Source: Candidatus Bathyarchaeota archaeon (GTDB lineage Archaea > Thermoproteota > Bathyarchaeia > TCS64 > B23). Taken from it: DNA of 9,274 bases. The stretch covers positions 1-9,274 of the forward strand of contig JAPDJB010000151.1 in the NCBI GenBank assembly GCA_029259285.1. The letters are read 5' to 3'. The position numbers and the translations under genes were made by a program. The notes under the pieces are model-generated. The model was not told where the DNA came from, made no database searches, and worked only from the letters and a program-made list of their open reading frames with translations. This document shows, in pieces, positions 1 to 5,711 of this stretch (position 1 is the stretch's first letter; each line of letters begins with the position of its first letter).

Positions 1-1697
1 CCGACGCCTTGATAGTCGTCTGCGACGCCGCCGGAGCCAGCGGACCGGACGGGCAGCCGTGTAAGCCTGGGACGCACGACCCCGTCGAGGATGTCAGGAT
101 CTTCGAGGAGGAGTTTGAGGAGTGGCTTCTGGCGATAATCATGAGGGAGTGGAGCAGGGTTGCCAGGAGGGCTGAGACGCTCAGGGAGGACGTGTCCAAG
201 CCCCTCTCGAAGAGGCTTTCAGGCCTCGCCATAACGAGGGAGCACGTGCTCGAAGCCTGCTCCAGGGCCGACCTGGATCCGTACAGGCCAACCTCGTGGG
301 GTCGTGAGGCGTTGAGGCGTTTCGTCTCGGAACTCCGTAGGGTTTCCAAGCCCATGCTGGTGGCCGCCAACAAGGTCGATGTCCCCACGGCTGAGGAGAA
401 CGTGGAGAGGCTTAGGGAGGCCGGATTCAAGGCTGTCGCGGAGGTTCATGGAAGCGTCGCGAAGGGAACCTGGCTCTCGGGGGAGAGAGACCTAGACATC
501 TTCATCCTCCTAGACCCACGCTATGAGAGGGATGTCATACCCAGAGTCCTAGAGGTTGTGAAGCGGTATCTAGGCTCCGGATGGGTTGAGGCCTACGCCG
601 AGCATCCCTACCTCCAAGTCCGCATCGATGAGTTCCAAGTGGACTTCGTCCCCTGCTTCCGCATAAGGCCTGGTGAACCCCTCAAATCGGCCACGGATAG
701 GACACCCCTCCACACCGCCTATGTCAGGGAGCATCTGAGGCCTGAACAGCGAGATGAGGTTAGGCTGCTGAAGAGGTTTATGAAAGGTATAGGCGTCTAC
801 GGGGCTGAGCTGAAGGTTGGAGGCTTCTCCGGATACCTATGCGAACTCCTCATCATCCACTACGGCTCCTTCGAGAAACTCCTCGAGGCGGCTGCCAGAT
901 GGCGTAGGGGAACAGTCATCCAGCTTGAGGTCGGCCCAGACCCGAGGGAGCTTCGCAGACGCTTCGGGACGCCGCTCATCGTCGTCGACCCCATAGACCC
1001 AAACCGGAATGTGGCGGCCCCCGTCTCGGAGGACTCCTTCTGGAGCTTCGTCGCCGCCTCCAGGGGCTTCCTAAAAGCCCCCAGCGAGATCTACTTCTAT
1101 CCAGGGGAGGAGAAGCCCGAGGCACAGGAGATCCTCGAAGCCCTCAGACTTCGAGGCTCAGATCTCCTATTCGTTGTGATACCAGACAGCGATGTCGACG
1201 TCCCCGACATCCTATGGGGTCAGCTCTATAAGGCTGAGAAGGCGTTGAGAGGCCTCCTAGAGCGGTGGGGCTTCGGGGTTCTAAGGTCTGCCGCCTGGAG
1301 CGATGAGGCTTCGAGGCATATACTCCTCTACGAGCTGGAGTCAGCCACGCTGCCCCTCGTTGAGAAACATATGGGGCCACCAGTCGAGGTTGTGGAGCAC
1401 AGCGAAAGGTTTCTGAGGAAGCATCTAGGCTCCGAGGATCTCATCTCAGGCCCCTGGATAGAGGAGGGTCGATGGTGGATACTCACAAGGAGAAGATGGA
1501 CTGGGGCGAGGGAGCTCCTCAGACATCACCTCGAAGTCGATGGGGGGAGGGGGATAGGGGTTCCAAAGCGTCTAAGTAGGAGGATAAGGGAGGGATTCAG
1601 CCTATTGCTGAATGAGGAGATAGAGCCATACCTAGAGGGGGAATTCATAGGATTCCTCTGTAGATTCCTCCGTGGAAGGCCGAGCTGGTTGGATTAA
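1..1697 (+). CDS. cca: YchF-like GTPase segment fused in frame to CCA-adding tRNA nucleotidyltransferase (5' partial)
   Basis: The frame is open from base 3 to the TAA at 1695-1697; its true start lies left of the window. Residues below count from the TTG at 9. Residues 1-140 match the middle of archaeal YchF/OLA1-type GTPases: a DALIVVCDAAG strand, an HDPVEDV stretch, an SGL-I stretch, and the G4 motif NKVD at 121-124. The sequence then passes, without the G5 motif or TGS domain, into an archaeal class I CCA-adding enzyme. That part shows GSVAKGTW (148-155), carboxylates D161, D163 and D212, then SATDRTP, VRLLK, YGAE and GFSGYLCELL. This enzyme family adds or repairs the tRNA 3' CCA from CTP and ATP. 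The CCA part is about 425 residues, near full length, lacking only some 30 N-terminal residues. The CCA assignment is very secure and the GTPase resemblance is strong. Whether the fusion is biological or a deletion or assembly artefact is open. Confidence 0.9.
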   Translation, partial: DALIVVCDAAGASGPDGQPCKPGTHDPVEDVRIFEEEFEEWLLAIIMREWSRVARRAETLREDVSKPLSKRLSGLAITREHVLEACSRADLDPYRPTSWGREALRRFVSELRRVSKPMLVAANKVDVPTAEENVERLREAGFKAVAEVHGSVAKGTWLSGERDLDIFILLDPRYERDVIPRVLEVVKRYLGSGWVEAYAEHPYLQVRIDEFQVDFVPCFRIRPGEPLKSATDRTPLHTAYVREHLRPEQRDEVRLLKRFMKGIGVYGAELKVGGFSGYLCELLIIHYGSFEKLLEAAARWRRGTVIQLEVGPDPRELRRRFGTPLIVVDPIDPNRNVAAPVSEDSFWSFVAASRGFLKAPSEIYFYPGEEKPEAQEILEALRLRGSDLLFVVIPDSDVDVPDILWGQLYKAEKALRGLLERWGFGVLRSAAWSDEASRHILLYELESATLPLVEKHMGPPVEVVEHSERFLRKHLGSEDLISGPWIEEGRWWILTRRRWTGARELLRHHLEVDGGRGIGVPKRLSRRIREGFSLLLNEEIEPYLEGEFIGFLCRFLRGRPSWLD

Positions 1698-1699
1698 GG

Positions 1700-1744
1700 A
1701 TCGATGAAGAAATGTGGTAAGATTTTATTATCGATGATATAATG
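1700..1744 (+). promoter_or_regulatory. vapBC promoter with TATA box and paired direct repeats
   Basis: A TATA-like TTTTATTA lies at 1723-1730. This predicts a transcript start near 1750 and a leader of about 10 nt before the ATG at 1763, with a GGTGG ribosome-site candidate at 1754-1758. Two copies of a 15-bp element, ATCGATGAAGAAATG at 1700-1714 and ATCGATGATATAATG at 1730-1744, match at 12 of 15 bases. They sit exactly 30 bp apart and flank the TATA box. A third TCGATG overlaps the start codon at 1760-1765. Type II antitoxins of this kind commonly bind repeats at their own promoter, so these are operator candidates by inference. Confidence 0.6.
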
Positions 1745-1762
1745 TAAAGTGATGGTGGTTCG

Positions 1763-1972
1763 ATGGGTGTAGTCACCCTCTCCTCAAAATATCAGATCGT
1801 CGTTCCACGAGAGATAAGGGAGAAGTTGAGGCTGAAGCCAGGTCAGAGGCTTCTCATTATAGAGAAGAATGGCGTCATCCACCTAATCCCCCAGCGTCCA
1901 ATAAGAGAGATGCGCGGCTTCATCAAGGGCCTCGACACCGAGGGGTTGAGGGAGGAGGGGGATCGGATTTGA
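1763..1972 (+). CDS. vapB: AbrB/SpoVT-type antitoxin (VapB-like)
   Basis: This is a 69-residue protein. Residues 3-45 (VTLSSKYQIVVPREIREKLR, then a LKPGQRLLIIEKNGVIHLIP stretch) form a typical swapped-hairpin AbrB/SpoVT DNA-binding domain. The C-terminal tail of about 25 residues is the part that in this family wraps around and inhibits the partner toxin. The ATG at 1763 starts directly at the domain and fits a TATA box about 35 bp upstream. The TGA stop overlaps the ATG of the next gene by one base (TGATG), a standard toxin-antitoxin arrangement. The antitoxin would bind its own promoter as dimers and neutralise the PIN-domain toxin. The family call is firm; regulation by the repeats upstream is inferred. 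Confidence 0.9.
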   Translation: MGVVTLSSKYQIVVPREIREKLRLKPGQRLLIIEKNGVIHLIPQRPIREMRGFIKGLDTEGLREEGDRI

Positions 1973-2361
1973 TGCTCATAGACTCCTATGGCTGGATAGA
2001 ATACTTCACAGACGGCCCCCTCGCGGAGAGATATGCCCCCTACATCGAGGAGGCTGATGAGGGGAATACAATAACGCCGACCATCATCCTCTACGAGGTC
2101 TATAAGAAGATCAAGGGGAGTAGAGGCGAGGGCGAGGCCTTAGAGGCCTACGCCCAGCTCTCAAGGACGAGGATCATACCCCTCACCGAGAGCCTCGCCA
2201 TGAGGGCCGCTGACATCAGCCTTGAACTTAGACTTGGCATGGCCGATGCCATAATCGTCGCGACAGCCGAGGCCTACGATGCAGTCATAGTGACCAGCGA
2301 TAAACATCTAAGGGAGTTGAGAAACGTCGAGTTCATAGGATTAGAGGGTGGGGAGGATTAA
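1972..2361 (+). CDS. vapC: PIN-domain ribonuclease toxin (VapC-like)
   Basis: This 129-residue protein has the PIN fold's acidic residues in order: D4 (MLIDSYGWIEYF), E42 (ILYEVYKK), D92 (GMADAIIVATA) and D110 (VTSDKHL). These are the Mg2+-binding residues expected of an active VapC endoribonuclease, which typically cleaves tRNA or rRNA. I chose the ATG at 1972 rather than the in-frame TTG at 1969, because VapC proteins begin a few residues before the first Asp and a GGAGGGGG ribosome site ends about ten bases upstream. It overlaps the antitoxin stop by one base, so the two are translationally coupled. All four acidic positions are present and the length is normal, so it appears intact. The RNA target cannot be told from sequence. 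Confidence 0.9.
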   Translation: MLIDSYGWIEYFTDGPLAERYAPYIEEADEGNTITPTIILYEVYKKIKGSRGEGEALEAYAQLSRTRIIPLTESLAMRAADISLELRLGMADAIIVATAEAYDAVIVTSDKHLRELRNVEFIGLEGGED

Positions 2362-2369
2362 TTCATAAG
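2358..2369 (+). promoter_or_regulatory. Possible TATA box for the kinase gene
   Basis: An AT-rich TTAATTCATAAG spans the vapC stop codon. Its centre lies about 30 bp before the GTG at 2393, the spacing expected for a leaderless or nearly leaderless archaeal transcript. The match to the TATA consensus is only fair, and the kinase could instead be read from the vapBC transcript. Confidence 0.35.
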
Positions 2370-2392
2370 TCTCCTCATGGGATTCATCTGAG

Positions 2393-3160
2393 GTGGCCGC
2401 CTTGGAGGAGGCTGAGATACCCCTCGATAGGCTGATGGAGGGGAGGGTATCCCTGCTGCTCTGCTATCCAAGGTTCACAAGGGAGGAGGCTGAGAGGAGA
2501 TTGGAGGAGCTCAGGGGACTCGGCGTCGACGCCATCATCCTGGAGGGGAGACATGAGGTCGAGGGCCTAAAGGTGCTGGGTAAGGGGCATGTCTCCATAG
2601 CCGTCGAGGCGAGGGTCGGCGACGAGGTCTATGCCCTGAAGATCAGGCGTACAGACGCCGATAGAGAGTCCTTCATGGATGAGGCTGAGAAGCTGGGGAT
2701 GGCCAACGAGGTGGGTGTAGGCCCAAGGCTGGTGAGACATACAGACAACTTCCTCCTCATGGAACTCATCAAGGGCGAGTATCTCCCAGAGTGGATTGAG
2801 GCCCTAGGCCCAGGGGACGCCGAACTCCTCAGGGGTGTTCTAAAAGGCCTATTGGAGAAGGCGAGGAAGCTAGATGAGATAGGACTGGATCACGGGGAGC
2901 TGAGTAGGGCGCATAGGCATATCATAGTCTCAGGCGGCGAGCCGAGGCTGATAGACTTCGAATCCGCCAGCACGGAGCGACGAGTCTCCAACATCACATC
3001 GCTCACCCAATACCTCTTCATAAACCGCAGAATGCGTAGGCTGATAAGCAGAGTCCTAAAGCCCCCAGAGATCCAGCCCCTCATAGAGGCCCTGAAGCAG
3101 TATAAGCGGGAGCCCAGCGACGAGAACTATCGACGCATACTAGAGGTCTGCAGCCTCTAA
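2393..3160 (+). CDS. RIO-like archaeal serine/threonine protein kinase (COG2112 type)
   Basis: This 255-residue protein carries compact protein-kinase features. It has a glycine-loop variant GKGHVS (63-68), the ATP-anchoring K83 in YALKIRR, a probable helix-C Glu at E97, a hinge near MELIKGEYL (123-131), a catalytic-loop candidate LDHGELSRAHRHII (D166), and LIDFE with metal-binding D188, where DFE replaces DFG. This pattern matches the small archaeal kinase family COG2112, related to RIO and Bud32 kinases; substrates are not known. The N-terminal 60 residues (LLCYPRFTREEAERRLEELR) form a small domain typical of this family. The GTG start at 2393 is chosen because a TATA-like element lies about 30 bp upstream; the TTG at 2402 is an alternative. 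It follows vapC by 31 nt on the same strand, which need not imply shared function. Confidence 0.8.
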   Translation: MAALEEAEIPLDRLMEGRVSLLLCYPRFTREEAERRLEELRGLGVDAIILEGRHEVEGLKVLGKGHVSIAVEARVGDEVYALKIRRTDADRESFMDEAEKLGMANEVGVGPRLVRHTDNFLLMELIKGEYLPEWIEALGPGDAELLRGVLKGLLEKARKLDEIGLDHGELSRAHRHIIVSGGEPRLIDFESASTERRVSNITSLTQYLFINRRMRRLISRVLKPPEIQPLIEALKQYKREPSDENYRRILEVCSL

Positions 3161-3173
3161 CACCCCAACAGCC

Positions 3174-3195
3174 CATCTATAACAGCCCATAGATG
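3174..3195 (+). terminator. Hairpin just after the kinase stop codon
   Basis: CATCTAT (3174-3180) and ATAGATG (3189-3195) form a perfect 7-bp stem with an 8-nt loop, 13 nt after the kinase stop. A 10-bp direct repeat AACAGCCCAT (3167-3176 and 3181-3190) overlaps it. A 5-bp stem with a 4-nt loop follows at 3221-3234 (TCAGG-ATAC-CCTGA). There is no U-tract, so termination is only a guess; these may be 3'-end structures. Confidence 0.3.
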
Positions 3196-3363
3196 AGTCA
3201 TCAACCACCGATGCGAACTCTCAGGATACCCTGATAGCCTACGACGTAGTGGAAGAGCCCCCAAGGATCAAAGATAGATACGCCGAGGGGAAGGGCCTAA
3301 GGCGTGGAACTCGACGAGGAGAAGCTGGAGAGACACGCCAGGAAGATAATCACGATAAAATGA
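3183..3363 (+). pseudogene. Possible decayed short coding remnant (frameshifted)
   Basis: Between the kinase and the tRNA, two frames read like protein. The first runs from 3183 to about 3297 and contains DTLIAYDVVEEPPRIKDRYA. The second continues one base out of phase from 3301 to the TGA at 3361-3363 as a charged, helix-like tail (VELDEEKLERHARKIITIK). Neither has a convincing start, ribosome site or recognised family. The two could be one gene broken by a +1 shift near 3297-3303, or chance coding-like sequence in a purine-rich genome. The GTG at 3304 could also start a 19-residue peptide. I do not recognise it. Confidence 0.25.
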
Positions 3364-3380
3364 GGGGCGCTAAAGAAGCG

Positions 3381-3392
3381 ATAAAACTTTTA
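3381..3392 (+). promoter_or_regulatory. Likely TATA element of the tRNA-Pro gene
   Basis: The AT-rich ATAAAACTTTTA stands out from its GC-rich surroundings. It predicts transcription beginning near 3410-3414, leaving a 5' leader of about 10-14 nt before the mature tRNA end at 3424. Confidence 0.5.
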
Positions 3393-3423
3393 CCCAGCCG
3401 GCATCCATACTCCATGACCAATT

Positions 3424-3502
3424 GGGGCCGTGGTCCAGCTTGGCCTAAGATTCCTGCCTGGGGCGCAGGAGGTCGCCGGTTCAAATCCGGCCGGCCCCAC
3501 CA
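3424..3502 (+). tRNA. tRNA-Pro (GGG anticodon), 3' CCA encoded
   Basis: The cloverleaf can be folded by hand. The acceptor stem GGGGCCG (3424-3430) pairs perfectly with CGGCCCC (3492-3498). The D arm is 3433-3451, with one weak pair and one mismatch. The anticodon stem CCTGC/GCAGG (3453-3457 and 3465-3469) closes the loop CTGGGGC, giving anticodon GGG at 3460-3462. The variable loop is AGGTC. The T arm GCCGG-TTCAAAT-CCGGC lies at 3475-3491. The discriminator is A3499, followed by a genomically encoded CCA at 3500-3502. There is no intron. The gene would read CCC and, by wobble, CCU proline codons. Confidence 0.95.
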
Positions 3503-3519
3503 TCCTCTGAGCATGGGGC

Positions 3520-3543
3520 GGCAGTTCGATCCATCGAGCTGTC
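3520..3543 (+). terminator. Strong 24-nt hairpin 17 nt after tRNA-Pro
   Basis: GGCAGTTCGAT (3520-3530) pairs with ATCGAGCTGTC (3533-3543) through 10-11 base pairs, including two G-U wobbles, around a very short loop. It lies between the tRNA 3' end and the TATA box of the next operon. It may mark the tRNA transcript's 3' end or be a trailer-processing structure. No U-tract follows, so the terminator type is a best guess; the pairing itself is clear. Confidence 0.5.
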
Positions 3544-3574
3544 TCCGCTGGGGAGTTCTATGGGATTCGCCAAT

Positions 3575-3584
3575 CTTATATATT
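3575..3584 (+). promoter_or_regulatory. Strong TATA box for the five-gene operon
   Basis: CTTATATATT at 3575-3584 is close to the archaeal TATA consensus. It predicts a transcript start around 3604-3608, immediately before the TTG at 3609. This favours a leaderless first gene and argues against the upstream in-frame ATG at 3513, which would precede the promoter. Confidence 0.7.
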
Positions 3585-3608
3585 GGATGGGTTATCCATC
3601 CAGGGAGA

Positions 3609-4145
3609 TTGGAGCTTCGGAGTCGTAGAGCCGCCGCCATCGCCGTCATGACGGCTACCTCCCTCTCCACCAACTATCTCCTAATGGGGGTTGTGAATGT
3701 CAAGTTGATGGATCTCATCGTCTTCTCCTCCGGCTACCTCTATGGCTGCCTGGCGGGCGTAATGGTGGGTGTTCTAACCTGGCTCGTCTATGGAACCCTA
3801 AACCCCTACGGCTTCTCGCTTCCAATCCTCATCGCCACCATGCTCTGCGAGACCCTCTATGGAGTTGTGGGAGGCCTCCTAGCTAAGAGGGGATTCTGGG
3901 ATGGAGGCCTCATCGATGGAGCCGTCCGCTTCGGGGTTCTCGGCTTCCTCCTAACCTCCATCTACGATTTGATAACAAACATGGTCTCAGGCCTCGTGGC
4001 TGGAGTCCCGATAGCTGTAGCCCTCATCACTGGGGTGCCCTTCGCCCTCATCCACGAGATCTCCAACGCCCTCCTCTTCTCCCTCGGAGCTCCTCCTCTA
4101 ATCAGGGCGTTAAGACGATTTGGAGGCGACAATTATGGGTGGTAG
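3609..4145 (+). CDS. ECF-type transporter S component (substrate-specific membrane subunit)
   Basis: This 178-residue, almost wholly hydrophobic protein has about five or six membrane segments. Hallmarks are AAAIAVMTATSLSTNYLL (8-25), VKLMDLIVFSSGYLYG (31-46), VGVLTWLVYGTLNPYG (53-68), a LLTSIYDLITN stretch (114-124) and GVPFALIHEISNALLF (142-157). These are typical of archaeal energy-coupling-factor S components, which bind a vitamin or cofactor and work with a shared EcfT/EcfA engine; no engine genes lie in the window. The TTG at 3609 is the preferred start because a TATA box sits about 30 bp upstream and the resulting length suits the family. The frame stays open much further upstream, but that part overlaps the tRNA gene. 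The C-terminus overlaps the DUF4430 gene by 11 nt, implying coupled translation and joint function. Substrate unknown; a corrinoid is a guess from the neighbour. Confidence 0.75.
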   Translation: MELRSRRAAAIAVMTATSLSTNYLLMGVVNVKLMDLIVFSSGYLYGCLAGVMVGVLTWLVYGTLNPYGFSLPILIATMLCETLYGVVGGLLAKRGFWDGGLIDGAVRFGVLGFLLTSIYDLITNMVSGLVAGVPIAVALITGVPFALIHEISNALLFSLGAPPLIRALRRFGGDNYGW

Positions 4146-4584
4146 GAATCCCTGGGCTTGGACGACGGGGATCCTCCTATGTATAGCCGTTGCGCTATCC
4201 TACATCGCCGTCGACGAGTATAATCGAGCTGAGACATATAGACAGCGGTATGAGGCAGCCCTGGAGGAGTTGAAGGGTCTCACCATTATGGTTGACATCC
4301 TCATCGACTATGGAAATGGCACAGCCATCTGGTTCAACGATACAAGGATTCCCCTCGGGGCGAATCTCCTGATGGCGACGGAGATGGTAGCCTCAGTTGA
4401 GTATGTTGAAGGCGAGTATGGAGCCTTCGTGACATCCATCAACGGCGTCGGCGGCGAGCCAAATCGATACTGGCTCTGGTACTACCTGAAGGAGGGATGC
4501 TGGGAGATTGGCCCCGTCGCCTGCGACGCCTGGAGTCTCCAAGACGGCGATGTGGTCGCCTGGAGATACACCTCCTTCAGCTAA
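4135..4584 (+). CDS. Membrane-anchored extracellular DUF4430 (transcobalamin C-terminal-like) protein
   Basis: This is a 149-residue protein. Residues 9-26 form an N-terminal membrane anchor or uncleaved signal (WTTGILLCIAVALSYIAV), followed by a short charged helix (28-47). A DUF4430-like domain spans about 50-148, recognised by TSINGVGGEPNRYWLWYYL (100-118) and the closing LQDGDVVAWRYTSF. In eukaryotic transcobalamin and intrinsic factor this domain type takes part in cobalamin binding. Cys122 and Cys130 are well placed for a disulfide on the outer face. The ATG at 4135 is preferred over the TTG at 4120: GGAGG at 4122-4126 lies 8 nt upstream. The 11-nt overlap with the S-component gene suggests an extracytoplasmic ligand-capture partner. 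The domain call is good; the ligand is inferred. Confidence 0.75.
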   Translation: MGGRNPWAWTTGILLCIAVALSYIAVDEYNRAETYRQRYEAALEELKGLTIMVDILIDYGNGTAIWFNDTRIPLGANLLMATEMVASVEYVEGEYGAFVTSINGVGGEPNRYWLWYYLKEGCWEIGPVACDAWSLQDGDVVAWRYTSFS

Positions 4585-4600
4585 GGTTAAAGGCCTAGAA

Positions 4601-5248
4601 GTGGAAGATATACTCGGCTTGGAGCCTCTGAGAATCGTGGAGAGGGCGGCCTCAAGGGTTGCCCCAGGTAGGCATCTCACATACGGCGTCATCCACGTAT
4701 TGAAGGCTTTGGAGCTGATAGGCTCTAGAGTTGGAATCGGCCGTCAACAGCTGGCGAGGGAGCTTAGAATAGGTGAGGGCTCAGCTAGAACCCTCATCAA
4801 GAGGCTTAGGGATGAGGGGTTGATAGAGGTTGAGAGGGGAGGGATGAGGCTGACGGAGAGGGGTGGAGGCATCCTATCCTACTTCCAGGGCCTCATGAGG
4901 TCTATGAGCGTGCCCTCAACCCCCTCAACGGTCTCCGAGAAGAATCACGCCGTCCTCGTCAGGGGCGCAGCCTCCCTCATAAGATTCGGAGTGGAGCAGA
5001 GAGATGCAGCCCTCCTAGCCGGAGCGAGAGGCGCCACCACATTGATCTACGACGGCGAGAATTTCCACATGCCTGGATTAGAGCGGGGAGTTGAGCCGGA
5101 GCTCTCCAAGCTGCTTAGAGAGGGCTTAAAACCCGAGGCTGGCGATGACATAATTATAGGGACGGCGGAGGAGGAGTGGGCCGCCGAGATGGGGGCTAAG
5201 GCCGCCGCCCTCGAACTCATCAGGAGGATGTCCAGCGTAGGGGGTTGA
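4601..5248 (+). CDS. Winged-helix protein with C-terminal DUF4443-like domain, putative regulator
   Basis: This is a 215-residue protein. Residues 27-95 form a winged-helix DNA-binding domain, with VGIGRQQLARELRIGEGSAR leading into TLIKRLRDEGLIEVERGGMRLTERG. After a Ser/Pro/Thr linker (101-112), a C-terminal domain (115-208) contains HAVLVRGAASLIRFGVEQRD, AGARGATTLIYDG and DDIIIGTAEEEWAAEMGAKAAAL. This resembles the archaeal DUF4443 family, named from memory of its pattern, and looks like a ligand-sensing module. The GTG at 4601 begins 16 nt after the DUF4430 stop. TTG at 4619 is an alternative, and the longer frame back to 4508 overlaps the previous gene implausibly. Its position suggests a regulator of the uptake genes, but no experimental function is known to me. 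Confidence 0.65.
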   Translation: MEDILGLEPLRIVERAASRVAPGRHLTYGVIHVLKALELIGSRVGIGRQQLARELRIGEGSARTLIKRLRDEGLIEVERGGMRLTERGGGILSYFQGLMRSMSVPSTPSTVSEKNHAVLVRGAASLIRFGVEQRDAALLAGARGATTLIYDGENFHMPGLERGVEPELSKLLREGLKPEAGDDIIIGTAEEEWAAEMGAKAAALELIRRMSSVGG

Positions 5249-5258
5249 GGGATCAACC
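5243..5258 (+). promoter_or_regulatory. GNRA-type hairpin spanning stop/start junction
   Basis: GGTTGA-GGGA-TCAACC is a perfect 6-bp stem closed by a GNRA-class GGGA tetraloop. It contains the TGA stop of the winged-helix gene (5246-5248) and ends directly before the GTG at 5259 and ATG at 5262. It would hide the region where a ribosome site is expected, so it may couple translation of the two genes. Confidence 0.45.
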
Positions 5259-5261
5259 GTG

Positions 5262-5711
5262 ATGCTCCACTTCGCCTACGGCTCAACGTTATCCTCAAGA
5301 TATCTGAGGAGGCACTGCCCAGACGCGGGCTTCCTCATGAAAGCTCTCCTACCAAACTTCCGCGTCGCCTTCACCATCTACTCAGAGGAGATGAAGGGGG
5401 GAATCGCGGATATAATCCTGGATCCAGGTAAGGTGGTGAGGGGAGTCCTCTACGAGATGCCTGAGGATGAACTTGAGCATCTAGACGACGCCGTGGGCGT
5501 CGGGGAGGGGCTATACACGAGGCAGATCTTCCTCATCCTAGGAGAGGATGGAGCGCTGTATAGGGCAGCCCTATATAGAGGTGTGGAGGAGGGAGGGCCC
5601 TACACCCCTTCGCGGAGATATGTCGAGCTTATGCTGGAGGGGGCGGAGGAGCATCAACTCGAACCCGCCTACGTTGAACGTCTCAGGAGACTTCTAAACT
5701 CCCTCCGGTGA
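5262..5711 (+). CDS. Gamma-glutamylcyclotransferase-fold (GGCT/AIG2-like) protein, catalytic Glu replaced
   Basis: The 149-residue protein begins MLHFAYGSTLS, the hallmark Y-G-S loop of the GGCT/AIG2 fold. It continues with GGIADIILDPGKVVRGVLYEMPEDELEHLD and ends with PYTPSRRYVELMLEGAEEHQLEPAYVERL, collinear with human GGCT. Family enzymes cyclise gamma-glutamyl amines to 5-oxoproline. In human GGCT the catalytic Glu98 lies in LDEQEGV; here the aligned LDDAVGV has Val (V78, codon GTG at 5493-5495). A classical reaction is therefore doubtful unless a nearby acid (E81, E83) substitutes. ATG 5262 is preferred; the GTG at 5259 is adjacent. The stop overlaps the next gene's GTG by 4 nt (GTGA). The fold call is firm; activity is uncertain. 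Confidence 0.8.
   Translation: MLHFAYGSTLSSRYLRRHCPDAGFLMKALLPNFRVAFTIYSEEMKGGIADIILDPGKVVRGVLYEMPEDELEHLDDAVGVGEGLYTRQIFLILGEDGALYRAALYRGVEEGGPYTPSRRYVELMLEGAEEHQLEPAYVERLRRLLNSLR

Noticed and set aside
3521..3532. A T-arm-like string (GTTCGATCC) suggesting a second, partial tRNA or attachment-site copy.
   Set aside because: It lacks the flanking T stem and any match to the tRNA-Pro 3' end; it is better explained as one arm of the hairpin.
3249..3608. The long upstream extension of the S-component frame.
   Set aside because: It runs through the tRNA gene and the promoter. The strong TATA at 3575 and the family length put the start at 3609.
3350..3673. A minus-strand frame reading GRPDLNRRPPAPQ.
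   Set aside because: This is the classic false protein made by translating the antisense of a tRNA gene; it lies over tRNA-Pro and has no promoter or family.
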